27,426 nt of DNA from a virus, in the IMG/VR virus record IMGVR_UViG_3300009132_000025, positions 1 to 27,426 of that record; one strand, written 5' to 3'. Position 1 is the stretch's first letter; each line of letters starts with the position of its first letter. Shown piece by piece: positions 9,101 through 16,233 of the stretch. The notes beneath the pieces are model-generated. The model saw only the letters and a list, made by a program, of their open reading frames with translations, searched no databases and was not told where the DNA came from. A program made the translations under genes and the position numbers.

Positions 9101-12100
9101 GAAGTTGCTTACGAGCGGCCAAACGTGGGTGCCAAGAAGTTTAAGGGAAGGGGCAGACCCTCTGTCTACGCAAAGATTCGCAGGCGTTCAGACCCAAGCG
9201 TCTTCTTCCAAGTTCGTGTTGCAGACCACGTGTCAGACCTTGGCGAGAAGATCAGAACGGACGGCCCTGTAACTATTGAGTTTGCGAACGCACACCTTGA
9301 GCAGTTTGATCAGAGCTGGAAGGATCGTATCGACCTGGCGCTGGATATGCTGCGGGATGATGGCGTCTACAAGATGAGCCCTCTCCAGGCAGCTATCGAC
9401 TATGACATTAACGATGGCTTCACGATCAAGCCACTGTCTGAGACTGCGATTACAAAGCACGGCAACCCGAAGAACGCTAGCGGCTCTGAGCTGCGTACCA
9501 TAACCAAGGGCAAGGGCAAGCTTTTGTTTGAGCGCCCTGGTGTGCCTGTTCCGAAAGACCTGGCTAGGTATGGCGAGAAGGATAGGCTTGAGCTTGGCAC
9601 ATTCACTTACCAGGAATTCCTTGATGGTCATTCAGTAAGCAAGAAGATGCTTGAAGGCGTCTACTTTGCTGAAGTCAACAAGGGTGTGCGTAAGTCAGTC
9701 ACCCTGCCTGATCCGATGGATACCGTTGAGCTGAATTCTTTGTCTGAGGTTAATTCTTCCAAAGTTGCTCAAAGTGAGAGAGAGGAATCCACGCAAGAAT
9801 ATAAAGACACCTGGGATACCCCGGAAAAACTGTTCGACAAAAAATCTCTCCAGGCTTTGCTTACAGGTAAGGGTGATTTCATACCCAAGAAAATTAGGGA
9901 TGACGTAAAGAAGCAGCTCTTTGGTTGGAACGATTACTTGATCACAAAGTCGAAGGGAAGGATTGACTTAACAGCTCTTAGCATCACTGGCTTGGGTGGA
10001 TTGAAAGATCAGGACTCCTACCTTAAAGACCGATACAAGATGATGGGCGATCTGAAGAAGGTGGAGAAGCTGGCTAAAGAGATTTACGAAACCTTCAATA
10101 AGTTCAGCAAGTCTAACCCCGACTACAACAGTGCAATCTTTGATTACCTGACGGGCGGCACCACAGACGGAAAAGGTATGTCTGCCCAAGAACAGCGGGC
10201 TGCTAACGAGCGCGAGCTAAGGCAGAGGATTAAGGATGAGTCTGTTGTGCAGCTTGCGATTAAGCTCAAGAAGAAAATTAACTCAAACGCCAAACAAGCA
10301 GTCGAGCTTGGTCTTCTCAAGAGTGATCACCCCACAGACGGCGACCAGAACTACCTACCCAGGTTGTACCTCAAACACCTTATGGAGACTGAGGACTACA
10401 AGATACTGGCAGGTGGTGGTGGGCGCATCTCTACCCGAGGTTACTCCAAGAAGAGAAAGGATTTAGGGGATGCCACTAGAGCGTACCTGGGAGAGGTAAA
10501 GGATGCTGCTTTCCTGGGCGCGTCAACTATCTCTCAGGTTGGGCGAGACATATCTATTGCAAGCTTCTTGCAGCAAATATCTGACAAGAACTGGGGAGAG
10601 GATAACAACTGGGTAATGCCTGGCTCCGTGGTCAATATATCCCTGTTCAAGGGGGGCGGCTCAAGAAGCCCGCAGACGATTGAGGTTAGAGAGGTTAATA
10701 AGGGTGCAGGCAAAGCCGTAAGCGTTCAATGGTTGATTGATGAGGCCAAAAGAATAAGGGAAAGATCAGCTCAAACCAAAGACGCCGATGCCAAGAAGAT
10801 GGCTGAGCAGGTAGCAGACCAGCTTGAGGCTCTGTACAAAAAGAAAATGGGGGAGCTGGAAACCAAAGAAGAATTCTACAAGAGAAAGAAGCAATATCGT
10901 CAGGTTCCCATATCTAGCAGGTACGGGGTTCTGTCTGGTATGTACATCAACAAAAGAATCTATAACGACCTATTCAGTGACGGAAGCTTCTCTGATAACA
11001 AATACTACAGGCTTGCTGAGCAGTATCACGCCTACTGGAAGATAGCCAAGGTTCCCCTGAACCCCCCAACAATTTTCAGAAACATCATGTCTAACATGGT
11101 GCTTCAGACATTAGATGGGATGCCGCCTCACAAGATGATGCAATATAACGTGAGGGCTTTAAACGATCTTTGGAAAGTGTACAAGAAGGGTGCCCCAAAG
11201 ACAGAGGCCATGAAGGTGGGAGATAAATATGGTCTTGGTAGCGAGACATTTGCTAGTCAAGAAATGGTATCAATTGTTGAGAACTTTAAGAATGAGGCTC
11301 TTAAAAATTCTGAAGATAATAAGAATCCGTTCAAGCTAGCACTTGCTTTCACGAAAGACAAGACGATGGATGCGACCAAGCTTTACGGTGGCGTTGAAGT
11401 TTGGCAGAAGCTTGCAGTTATCCAGTACCACCTGGATCAGGGGGCTGATGGCTGGACCGCTTTCAAACACGCTCAAGATACGATGTTTGATTACTCCCTT
11501 CTTAGTAGCGCGGGCAAGAAGTTTAGGAGATCACCTATCGGTGCGCCATTCCTTTCATTTACTTTGCTTGCGACCAGGAGACTGGGGCAGGTTATTGCCA
11601 CAAACCCAGGCAGGCTGTTCTGGTGGTACGCAGTTTCTCAAGTGCTTTGGTGGGGTATGGCCAAGTTCGAAGGCGTTGATGAAGAGGACTTGGAAGAATT
11701 GCACAAAGCCTTGCCATCCTACTTAGCGGATAAACCCAGCTTCTTCCTGCTGCCTGTTCCTGGTAGGGATGAAGAGGGCCGCATGAGGTTCTATGACTTC
11801 TCCTATACCCACCCGTTTGGGGGGTTGCTGGAGATGGCCAAAAACACCAGCAAGGGTGAGATAGACAAAGTTATGGAGATGGTTGGCATTGGTGGCGCTC
11901 CTGCATTGCAGATGATCATGGCCCTATACACGGGGGAAGACCCATTTACGAAGCAGGATATAACCAGCGAAGAGTTTACCGTTAAAGAAAAGCTTTGGGA
12001 TAGAACTAAGTTTGTCTACAGACACACCTTCCCTTCTTTGATAACAGGGCAGGGCGCTATATACAAAATGTGGCAGGCGGCAGAGTTTGAGGTTCCGATG

Positions 12101-12451
12101 CTGGGATGGAAAAAGGAGAAGGCCGTTGGCGGGAGCAAGCTTAATTGGGGTGAAACTAAGACCACAATGCCACAGGCTGTTCTCCGCTTAGGGGGTATCA
12201 ACCTTTACTCTGTAGACCCAGGGCAGACTGCTCAAAAGAACATGATGATTCTCACGTACCGGATGTCGGATTTGGATGCCGCTTACAGGAGAAAGCTTAG
12301 AGAGGCAGTGGCTAACAATAGAGAGAAGGCCATTGAGAAGATAACTGCTACCTGGAAGATGCAGAAAGAGCAGCTTGCTCAGGAGATGGAAGCTATGGCT
12401 AAGCTACAGGATGTTCATCCCAACCTCAAGATTAAGGACATAAAAAAATAG
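6137..12451 (+). CDS. Giant polyvalent virion protein with HExxxH metallopeptidase-like domain and LPD38-like C-terminal region
   Basis: A 2104-residue protein, by far the largest gene here. The N-terminus (1-340) is rich in Ala/Gly with amphipathic segments. Low-complexity linkers follow: Ala/Pro/Gln-rich (about 345-375) and Lys/Ala/Pro-rich (about 486-515). A zincin-like centre is visible: HEIGVH at 736-741, and AEEWFA at 798-803 as a candidate third ligand. The HExxxH spacing is as in M49-type peptidases and some phage polyvalent peptidases. The C-terminal third contains FRNIMSN (about 1646) and an aromatic, membrane-prone stretch (about 1800-1845), similar to LPD38-type domains of large polyvalent proteins. 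Such proteins are packaged and ejected into the host, where they may act on envelope or host proteins. Catalysis and ejection are inferred. Codon use looks like that of its neighbours. Confidence 0.65.
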   Translation: MANPYWGNKGTIDSLLDGPSFGSEPTVPNAPSSRQSQTASIDSLLSAPDLPQTQERSWGSLASDLGTSFLSGTVNTIGALSAVPALMPGFNRIADPVSQGLGQVAEDINEWGLSDYQKSQNQAFQEAIANSAAQLGEGASVSDHLANIKNQGGAAGQFILENPSQALSLTAESLPYLFGGSGVARILGKLAPTMGVGTRAAIGEGTVAAGASTQQIVGDLQDQGVTGWTPERLYGAAAGLGTAGIGRLGAKLQGPVDVDTLLAGKVGNLGKAPNAAIGAAKGAGFEAAEELLQGAQEEAFGNLATGRPISENVGSSAIAGSIAGGGIGGLAGAFAGMASSSATRNQSPLAPPAPAQATADPAAPAQGQQQAAAANQGDGYENSAALEGELSPFIQPAPSFPIGAAASGLPISPDGLPFSPVQAPANDVPTTPSNNTPQEGPGSPVTDGTAEAIPSPTPTTQGNTAAPPAGSEASKIPVGDTFAPNKRPKAAAKPVAKPKAPAKTKAKKAAPKKGKAITDFPSTDPTTQEEVKKLEALVTLAKEARKNKDKALLEETQKAIRAQKVYVSKALRDSYKGQTKAEKEAAKPERKGKEAWLAISNGKMVMSKGRSAPKDSDVYVRADNKPGPKVHIDKTKRTKAEQAVEDKILDGLLNYTGLDGKMPIYIYRQNPRQYSRATRKKHFKETGRTDLNPGSLTPGAGGKAVAVNIYIEDYLLAADVKPGFDIDKAIEETLAHEIGVHGVMRLGGDKDIGKVGTKSGPWPDFWNNVYEENKEAIRLWIKEGGGGGYRGVANGLKAEEWFAAKLQGEISDIAEGRAQTYSAKVKRYLRQVQAYLDSITGKKYTFDQVAEMLVDAAERTVFSTDQTWTGKELWSESKDGVFYVDDVHEWKSREPNSPAATDELYSLIEVGGAKPGYPDKGDNNYAFGAWSGSYLKGVSSWAWGGATKAMVMDGDLNPKEMGELFGKNVHSAFGYLHSKLSGVQGMDLEVAYERPNVGAKKFKGRGRPSVYAKIRRRSDPSVFFQVRVADHVSDLGEKIRTDGPVTIEFANAHLEQFDQSWKDRIDLALDMLRDDGVYKMSPLQAAIDYDINDGFTIKPLSETAITKHGNPKNASGSELRTITKGKGKLLFERPGVPVPKDLARYGEKDRLELGTFTYQEFLDGHSVSKKMLEGVYFAEVNKGVRKSVTLPDPMDTVELNSLSEVNSSKVAQSEREESTQEYKDTWDTPEKLFDKKSLQALLTGKGDFIPKKIRDDVKKQLFGWNDYLITKSKGRIDLTALSITGLGGLKDQDSYLKDRYKMMGDLKKVEKLAKEIYETFNKFSKSNPDYNSAIFDYLTGGTTDGKGMSAQEQRAANERELRQRIKDESVVQLAIKLKKKINSNAKQAVELGLLKSDHPTDGDQNYLPRLYLKHLMETEDYKILAGGGGRISTRGYSKKRKDLGDATRAYLGEVKDAAFLGASTISQVGRDISIASFLQQISDKNWGEDNNWVMPGSVVNISLFKGGGSRSPQTIEVREVNKGAGKAVSVQWLIDEAKRIRERSAQTKDADAKKMAEQVADQLEALYKKKMGELETKEEFYKRKKQYRQVPISSRYGVLSGMYINKRIYNDLFSDGSFSDNKYYRLAEQYHAYWKIAKVPLNPPTIFRNIMSNMVLQTLDGMPPHKMMQYNVRALNDLWKVYKKGAPKTEAMKVGDKYGLGSETFASQEMVSIVENFKNEALKNSEDNKNPFKLALAFTKDKTMDATKLYGGVEVWQKLAVIQYHLDQGADGWTAFKHAQDTMFDYSLLSSAGKKFRRSPIGAPFLSFTLLATRRLGQVIATNPGRLFWWYAVSQVLWWGMAKFEGVDEEDLEELHKALPSYLADKPSFFLLPVPGRDEEGRMRFYDFSYTHPFGGLLEMAKNTSKGEIDKVMEMVGIGGAPALQMIMALYTGEDPFTKQDITSEEFTVKEKLWDRTKFVYRHTFPSLITGQGAIYKMWQAAEFEVPMLGWKKEKAVGGSKLNWGETKTTMPQAVLRLGGINLYSVDPGQTAQKNMMILTYRMSDLDAAYRRKLREAVANNREKAIEKITATWKMQKEQLAQEMEAMAKLQDVHPNLKIKDIKK

Positions 12452-12491
12452 GCGGGGTAGCCTGGGTTTCTCCCGCCCAGGTCCCGCCTTT
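12442..12491. terminator. Bidirectional intrinsic terminator between convergent operons
   Basis: Nested inverted repeat: GGCGGG (12451-12456) pairs with CCCGCC (12483-12488), and CCTGGG (12461-12466) with CCCAGG (12476-12481). On the minus strand the stem is followed by TATTTTTTT, a strong signal to end the pilin-integrase transcript. On the plus strand only TTT follows, so late transcripts may partly read through into the next small gene. Confidence 0.75.
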
Positions 12492-12496
12492 CAACT

Positions 12497-12751
12497 ATGG
12501 ACATAGTAAGACTTCAGTTTAGAGATATCGTCGCTACGTGTGATTGGACTACGCACGACGATGTAGAAACGATGCTGGTGGACATCATAGGATGGCTAGT
12601 CTACCGAGACACGGAGACTGTGAAGCTAGCCACGGCACGGGCAGATGGCGAATACTCAGCTATCCACGCCGTGCCGACTGGCTGCATTACGAAGATTGAG
12701 ACTTTGGCTTCCGATCCAGAGCCGAAACCAAACGACCTTTCTGATTCCTGA
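12497..12751 (+). CDS. Small phage protein with 'IP-G-I' type C-terminal motif
   Basis: An 84-residue protein. The pattern 'IIGWLVYRDTETVKLATA ... AVPTGCITKIETL' resembles a frequent class of small phage proteins in which a GW-containing strand is followed by hydrophobic strands and a final 'IPxGxIxxIxxL'. Function is unknown. It has no clear ribosome-binding site; the ATG lies 8 nt after a strong hairpin. Its 3' end overlaps the 3' end of the convergent integrase by 65 nt (12687-12751), an unusual tail-to-tail coding overlap. Confidence 0.55.
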   Translation: MDIVRLQFRDIVATCDWTTHDDVETMLVDIIGWLVYRDTETVKLATARADGEYSAIHAVPTGCITKIETLASDPEPKPNDLSDS

Positions 12752-13685
12752 GATAGTGCTTATTCGTCGTAGACTGATCTGAGTGACCCAGCGCATAGGA
12801 GGCCATCACCGGGTCTTCCCGATCCGTAGCTGACTTAGCTCTCAAGTCTTTGAGAACAAACGGCTCAACACCTTCAGGGAAATTCTTTCGGAACCTCTTC
12901 TGAATCCAATCATAATTCTTGATTGACTTACCCTGATCATCACGAACCACGGTGAATCCCATTGGCTGACGCTTGCGGCTATTCTCTACAAGCATCCTCA
13001 GCTCTTCAGACCAGTAGAACCTTACCTTCTTACCAGTCTTGCCTTCAGCGCAATACAGCCACTCGTCAAAGCAATCACTGAACCGCACTGCTAAGGCGTC
13101 ACCAGGACGCAGGCCAGTGAGATAGATCAGCATCATCAAGTCTTTAACGTCTTGAGGCTGAGCTTTATACACAATCTCAAACTCCTCATCAGTCACGTAC
13201 CGATCCCTAGCCAGCTCACGATTACGCTTAACCCCAAGGCAGGGGTTTGATTCCAGGTGGCCACGATTAACTCCCCATCCAATCATCTGGCTGAGCGTAG
13301 CTATCTCCCTATTCGATTGATACCTCGCTCCTGAATCCAAGTAGCTCTGGATTTCATGCGTCTTAATCTCATCAAGGCGCTTCTTGCCAAACATCCGATC
13401 CAGCCTTTTACCTGGAGCCAGTTGCTTGCGATACTCCTTGAGAGTCTTTGGCGAAAGCAATCCATCCTCGACCTCTCTTTGACGGCTAGATAACCATATC
13501 CGGGCAAGAGGTAGTAGCTTGTCCTTCCGCTCCTCATACTCAGCTTTCTTTTCATGGTACGCAGCCATGATCTTTTCCATTGGCTCATCTATGTGTCCCA
13601 AGTTGTGATACTCCCGTTCACCACGAATAGTGATACTGAAGTACCAGTGATTACGCTTCTTGCTAAGACCTTTATATTTACGCAT
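12687..13685 (-). CDS. int: Tyrosine recombinase (phage integrase)
   Basis: A 332-residue protein with the start placed at the ATG at 13683-13685, which has AGGGAGAA upstream; longer versions add an unlikely leader. Residues 1-60 form a basic beta-rich arm-binding-like region and 65-165 a core-binding helical domain. The catalytic domain shows TGLRPGDAL (R193), a beta-hairpin Lys (K216 or K219), KDLR (K279 in the position usually His, R282), LGH (H301) and the nucleophile Y311 in NKHY. It would integrate and excise the phage at att sites. It is the last gene of the leftward operon that includes recE, recT, ssb and the pilins, and ends before a strong terminator. No tRNA-like sequence lies next to it; the best attP candidate is about 9 kb away. 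Confidence 0.93.
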   Translation of the reverse strand: MRKYKGLSKKRNHWYFSITIRGEREYHNLGHIDEPMEKIMAAYHEKKAEYEERKDKLLPLARIWLSSRQREVEDGLLSPKTLKEYRKQLAPGKRLDRMFGKKRLDEIKTHEIQSYLDSGARYQSNREIATLSQMIGWGVNRGHLESNPCLGVKRNRELARDRYVTDEEFEIVYKAQPQDVKDLMMLIYLTGLRPGDALAVRFSDCFDEWLYCAEGKTGKKVRFYWSEELRMLVENSRKRQPMGFTVVRDDQGKSIKNYDWIQKRFRKNFPEGVEPFVLKDLRAKSATDREDPVMASYALGHSDQSTTNKHYLRNQKGRLVSALDRKPKSQSS

Positions 13686-13717
13686 ACGGTTCTCCCTGTA
13701 GTGGTTAAGCGGTGCCC

Positions 13718-13753
13718 CCGGTGGTGAGGAGGTAGCAGACGTTGGACCACCGG
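13718..13753. repeat. Inverted repeat upstream of integrase
   Basis: CCGGTGGT (13718-13725) and ACCACCGG (13746-13753) form a perfect 8-bp inverted repeat with a 20-nt loop. It lies between the pilX-like stop and the integrase start. No U-tract follows on the minus strand, so it is more likely a translational or RNA-processing element, or an integrase or regulator site, than a terminator. Confidence 0.5.
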
Positions 13754-13804
13754 AGGCTTTCACTGGCTCCCGCAATCACCAGACACAACCCAACGTCCCA
13801 TGAA

Positions 13805-14356
13805 TTATTCGTAATACTGAACCCAAGATAATCTTCTTGGTTGATCTCCGTACTTCTCTATGCAAGTGGCCCAAGGATCATCGGGAACCTGATCCCCACA
13901 ATTCCCCAAGTAATCTCCTTCGTGTTGCATATGTCCATGAGTTTCGTCTCCAACTGCATTGATACTCACAGACAAATCGTTATCGTATTTGTGGCATATG
14001 GCGACCTTATTACCACCACCATCACCCCAATTAAATCCGTTTGGTGGTGGGTTGTAATAGAAGGTTCTGACCTTGGCACCACCCTCAAATCCCTCAATCA
14101 TTTTGATCCCACATTCCAGGTCTTCTAACTCTTCCCCGCTCAAATCGGTTAGTGCGGCAAATGCGTCTTCTTGTTGAGCTACAGATGTTTCAGCGTAAAA
14201 CAGGTCATCTGTTATTGCCTTGGATGATCTTGAAACCTTCTCCTGGATAAATGCAGTCTTGAACATCGGCAGGGCCGTGCCAGTCAACAAGACCAGCACG
14301 ACCATTGCCATGATGAGGACGAATCCCCCCTGCCTTACGTAGCCGTTGTCGTGCAC
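13805..14356 (-). CDS. PilX-like minor type IV pilin with Cys/His C-terminal module
   Basis: About 183 residues if the GTG at 14354-14356 is used; this gives an 11-residue leader before the prepilin cleavage site G11/F12 ([13 protein letters not shown]). An upstream GTG at 14404 would give a 27-residue leader. The N-terminal hydrophobic helix, the absence of Glu at mature position 5 and the downstream QEKVSRSSK...[10 protein letters not shown] match PilX/GspK-type minor pilins. The C-terminal part holds AICHK (C121, H122), SINAV, then H140/H142/H145 and GDYLGNC (C153), resembling a small secreted 'ICH...AHxxHGDxLGxC' module. It overlaps the 3' end of the pilA-like gene, so the two are coupled. 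It is expected to be processed by host PilD and assembled at the pilus tip or base. Placement in a phage operon is unusual. Confidence 0.75.
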   Translation of the reverse strand: MHDNGYVRQGGFVLIMAMVVLVLLTGTALPMFKTAFIQEKVSRSSKAITDDLFYAETSVAQQEDAFAALTDLSGEELEDLECGIKMIEGFEGGAKVRTFYYNPPPNGFNWGDGGGNKVAICHKYDNDLSVSINAVGDETHGHMQHEGDYLGNCGDQVPDDPWATCIEKYGDQPRRLSWVQYYE

Positions 14357-14826
14357 GTATTCGGCAAGTGATTTGCTACGATTGTGGTGGACGTACAAGC
14401 CCACGCCGTGCTACCACCGTTGGCAGTAGGTGTGAGGATCACGCTATTCCCGGACTCAACTGCCGGGGCTGCGAACAGGATTGTGATTGCACCACCAGTC
14501 CCAATAGTGACGCTCGTCACATATGTGCCGTTGATTGTCGCGGCACCAGCAATGCCAGCCATGGCATTTGTCGTGGGAAATGCTCCTGTCTCAGCGTAAT
14601 ACAAGCTGACGGCAGATTTAGCTGCGGATGCGAGACTGAAGGCTTCACTAACCTGAGCCTTAGCCGTATAATCCTGATATGCAGGGATCGCTACCGCTGC
14701 CAGGATGCCAATGATCGCGACCACGATCATCAACTCAATCAGAGTGAATCCACCCTGCTCACTTTCACGCCTCTTCTGATCTCTCTCCAAGGCTCTTTTC
14801 AACATCTTTTTTAAAATACTACTCAT
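14335..14826 (-). CDS. pilA: Type IV pilin (PilA-like major pilin) encoded by the phage
   Basis: A 163-residue prepilin. The ATG at 14824-14826 has GGGAGA upstream. Residues 1-26 form an unusually long, Lys/Arg-rich leader ending in QGG. Cleavage at G26/F27 would leave [20 protein letters not shown], with Glu5 of the mature protein at E31. The mature form is about 137 residues with the spine helix continuing through [13 protein letters not shown]. The C-terminus has a WACTS...LPNTC D-loop with C144 and C158 placed for the disulfide of type IVa major pilins. All features of a working pilin are intact. It follows a 95-residue unknown gene and overlaps the minor pilin gene. It would need the host PilD, PilB and PilC machinery. 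The symbol is by similarity; it may act as an alternative or dominant-interfering subunit. Confidence 0.88.
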   Translation of the reverse strand: MSSILKKMLKRALERDQKRRESEQGGFTLIELMIVVAIIGILAAVAIPAYQDYTAKAQVSEAFSLASAAKSAVSLYYAETGAFPTTNAMAGIAGAATINGTYVTSVTIGTGGAITILFAAPAVESGNSVILTPTANGGSTAWACTSTTIVANHLPNTCTTTAT

Positions 14827-14848
14827 AAATTCTCCCGTGTGAATTAGG

Positions 14849-14873
14849 TGCCCCATTTGTCACGGCTGGGGCA
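14849..14873 (-). promoter_or_regulatory. Hairpin in the leader of the pilin gene
   Basis: TGCCCCA (14849-14855 on the plus strand) and TGGGGCA (14867-14873) form a perfect 7-bp stem with an 11-nt loop. It sits between the stop of the 95-residue gene and the pilin ribosome-binding site. There is no U-tract, so it is more likely an mRNA processing or stability element than a terminator; it could set pilin expression apart from the rest of the operon. Confidence 0.45.
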
Positions 14874-14888
14874 TGACCGCACTGATGC

Positions 14889-15176
14889 TTAGCTAAGATC
14901 AGATTCTTTGTTGAGGGCTTTCACCTCATCTTCCGTCAACAAGCGATGTAGGATGCTCCCATCCTCATGGCGCTCGACCTTGTAGGTCTTCGGCACCATC
15001 TCGTAGACGGTATAGATACCTTTGACCGGATCGTTGACCACGGCATTGGCATCCACCTCGATTTCGCGAGCCACTTGGCCCGCCCATTCCAGCGGGGATT
15101 TGAATCCCGCAGAACGGCTTAGTGCTTCAAACACTCTGTCGAATGCTCTGGCACTGTTCATTGTCATTAAAGACAT
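14889..15176 (-). CDS. Hypothetical phage protein
   Basis: A 95-residue protein with an acidic C-terminus. It shows a segment 'DPVKGIYTVYEMVPKTYKVERHEDGSILHRLLTEDEVKAL' (split here only in reading; residues about 50-90) but no domain I recognise. Start choice is ambiguous: the ATG at 15176 and a second ATG three codons later both lie downstream of three GGAGT repeats. It sits between ssb and the pilin genes in the leftward operon. Confidence 0.6.
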   Translation of the reverse strand: MSLMTMNSARAFDRVFEALSRSAGFKSPLEWAGQVAREIEVDANAVVNDPVKGIYTVYEMVPKTYKVERHEDGSILHRLLTEDEVKALNKESDLS

Positions 15177-15197
15177 ACTCCTGTACTCCTATACTCC
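15177..15197 (-). promoter_or_regulatory. Triple Shine-Dalgarno repeat
   Basis: Three GGAGT units with an 8-bp period (plus-strand ACTCC at 15177, 15185 and 15193) lie directly before the 95-residue gene. The middle copy is best spaced for the first ATG and the nearest copy for the second. The arrangement may raise initiation or allow two starts. Confidence 0.5.
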
Positions 15198-15226
15198 GTG
15201 CGCCCATCGAAGGGTGAACGCTTCCC

Positions 15227-15607
15227 TTAAAACGGCAGATCGTCATCGAAGTCTGCTGTTGGCTTGGCTGCCGGGGCTGAGTCACCACCCTTGCTATCCA
15301 GGAACTTGAAGTCGCGTCCCTTGATATTGGTGGCAGTCATCTCAACACCATCGCGCTCATACTTGCGGTACTCCAAGGAACCACCGACATACAGCTTGCT
15401 ACCCTTACTCACATACTGAGCAATGATTTCGGCAGGCTTGCCCCAAAAGCTCACACGATGCCACTGTGTGTTCTCCTGCTGCTCACCATTACGATCTTTG
15501 TATCGCTCTGTGGTGGCGATTGAGAAGTTGACAACAGATGTGCCGCCAGCTTCACGTAGCTCCGGGTCTTGACCCACGTTGCCGATGATGTTTACTTGAT
15601 TAAGCAT
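15227..15607 (-). CDS. ssb: Single-stranded DNA-binding protein
   Basis: A 126-residue SSB. The N-terminal OB fold begins LNQVNIIGNVGQDPELR and continues with NFSIATTE, QWHRVSFWGKPAEI, GSKLYVGGSLEYRKYE and YERDG, all typical of bacterial SSB. A short linker leads to the acidic tip DDDLPF, which docks partner proteins. It coats single-stranded DNA during phage replication and recombination. Its ATG overlaps the recT stop by 8 nt, and it sits with recT and recE as a complete recombination module. Confidence 0.95.
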   Translation of the reverse strand: MLNQVNIIGNVGQDPELREAGGTSVVNFSIATTERYKDRNGEQQENTQWHRVSFWGKPAEIIAQYVSKGSKLYVGGSLEYRKYERDGVEMTATNIKGRDFKFLDSKGGDSAPAAKPTADFDDDLPF

Positions 15608-16202
15608 TAGCTTTTTCTCCCTTGGTTACGATCTCGTTTAAGTTGACAACTTCCGCTTCCGACTCTGTGACGAGGCCCAGGTTGTCCCGGTATTCGTCAA
15701 CGTCTCCCAGCCCACTCAGTCCGAAAGCTAACCGGATGGATTGGATAGTGGATTTGTGACGCAGCATCCGTGCTGGCATCTTCTTCCAGATAGGGGAGTT
15801 ACCCCGACACTCAGCCATGTACTCCGTCACGACTGTTGGCTGCTTACGATCCTTGCGATAGACCATGCAAGTGATCGCTTCCAGCTCGCCAGACTCAGAC
15901 CGAATCTCCTGATAGGTAATGCCGTCAAAGTTCGGGTTACGGTTGGCGATGGTCACGTAACCATCCACACCAACCAAGGCCTTCACTGTCCCGTTAGCAG
16001 GGAACGCGAACACCTCACCACTGAAAGGGTCTAGCTCGTACCGCTCACAGATCAGCAGGAACGCTGCCGCCTGTTCAGGGGTTGCCTTGGAAGGCATCAC
16101 AGTCTTACCAAGGATTTGCATGAACCCTTTTTCGGTCATGCCATAACGGTCAGCCATGGCTTTGGAGATTGACCGCTTCTCGTCTTCTTTTTTCTCTGTC
16201 AT
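15600..16202 (-). CDS. recT: RecT/Bet-family single-strand annealing protein
   Basis: A 200-residue annealase. Characteristic segments are ICERYELDPFSGEVFAFP, VGVDGYVTIANRNPNFDG, CMVYRKDR and WKKMPARMLRHKSTIQSIRL followed by AFGLSG, matching the RecT superfamily (lambda Bet-like branch). It pairs complementary strands resected by the exonuclease. It starts 31 nt after the recE stop and overlaps ssb, forming the order recE-recT-ssb. The charged C-terminus is variable in this family. Confidence 0.9.
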   Translation of the reverse strand: MTEKKEDEKRSISKAMADRYGMTEKGFMQILGKTVMPSKATPEQAAAFLLICERYELDPFSGEVFAFPANGTVKALVGVDGYVTIANRNPNFDGITYQEIRSESGELEAITCMVYRKDRKQPTVVTEYMAECRGNSPIWKKMPARMLRHKSTIQSIRLAFGLSGLGDVDEYRDNLGLVTESEAEVVNLNEIVTKGEKANA

Positions 16203-16233
16203 AAATTTCCTTTACGGTTATTGAAATGTGATG

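Noticed and set aside
13805-14826. Pilin genes as flanking host DNA next to a prophage end
   Set aside because: They lie inside the leftward phage operon, with phage genes on both sides (ssb/recT/recE and int, then virion genes), overlapping and in phase with it.
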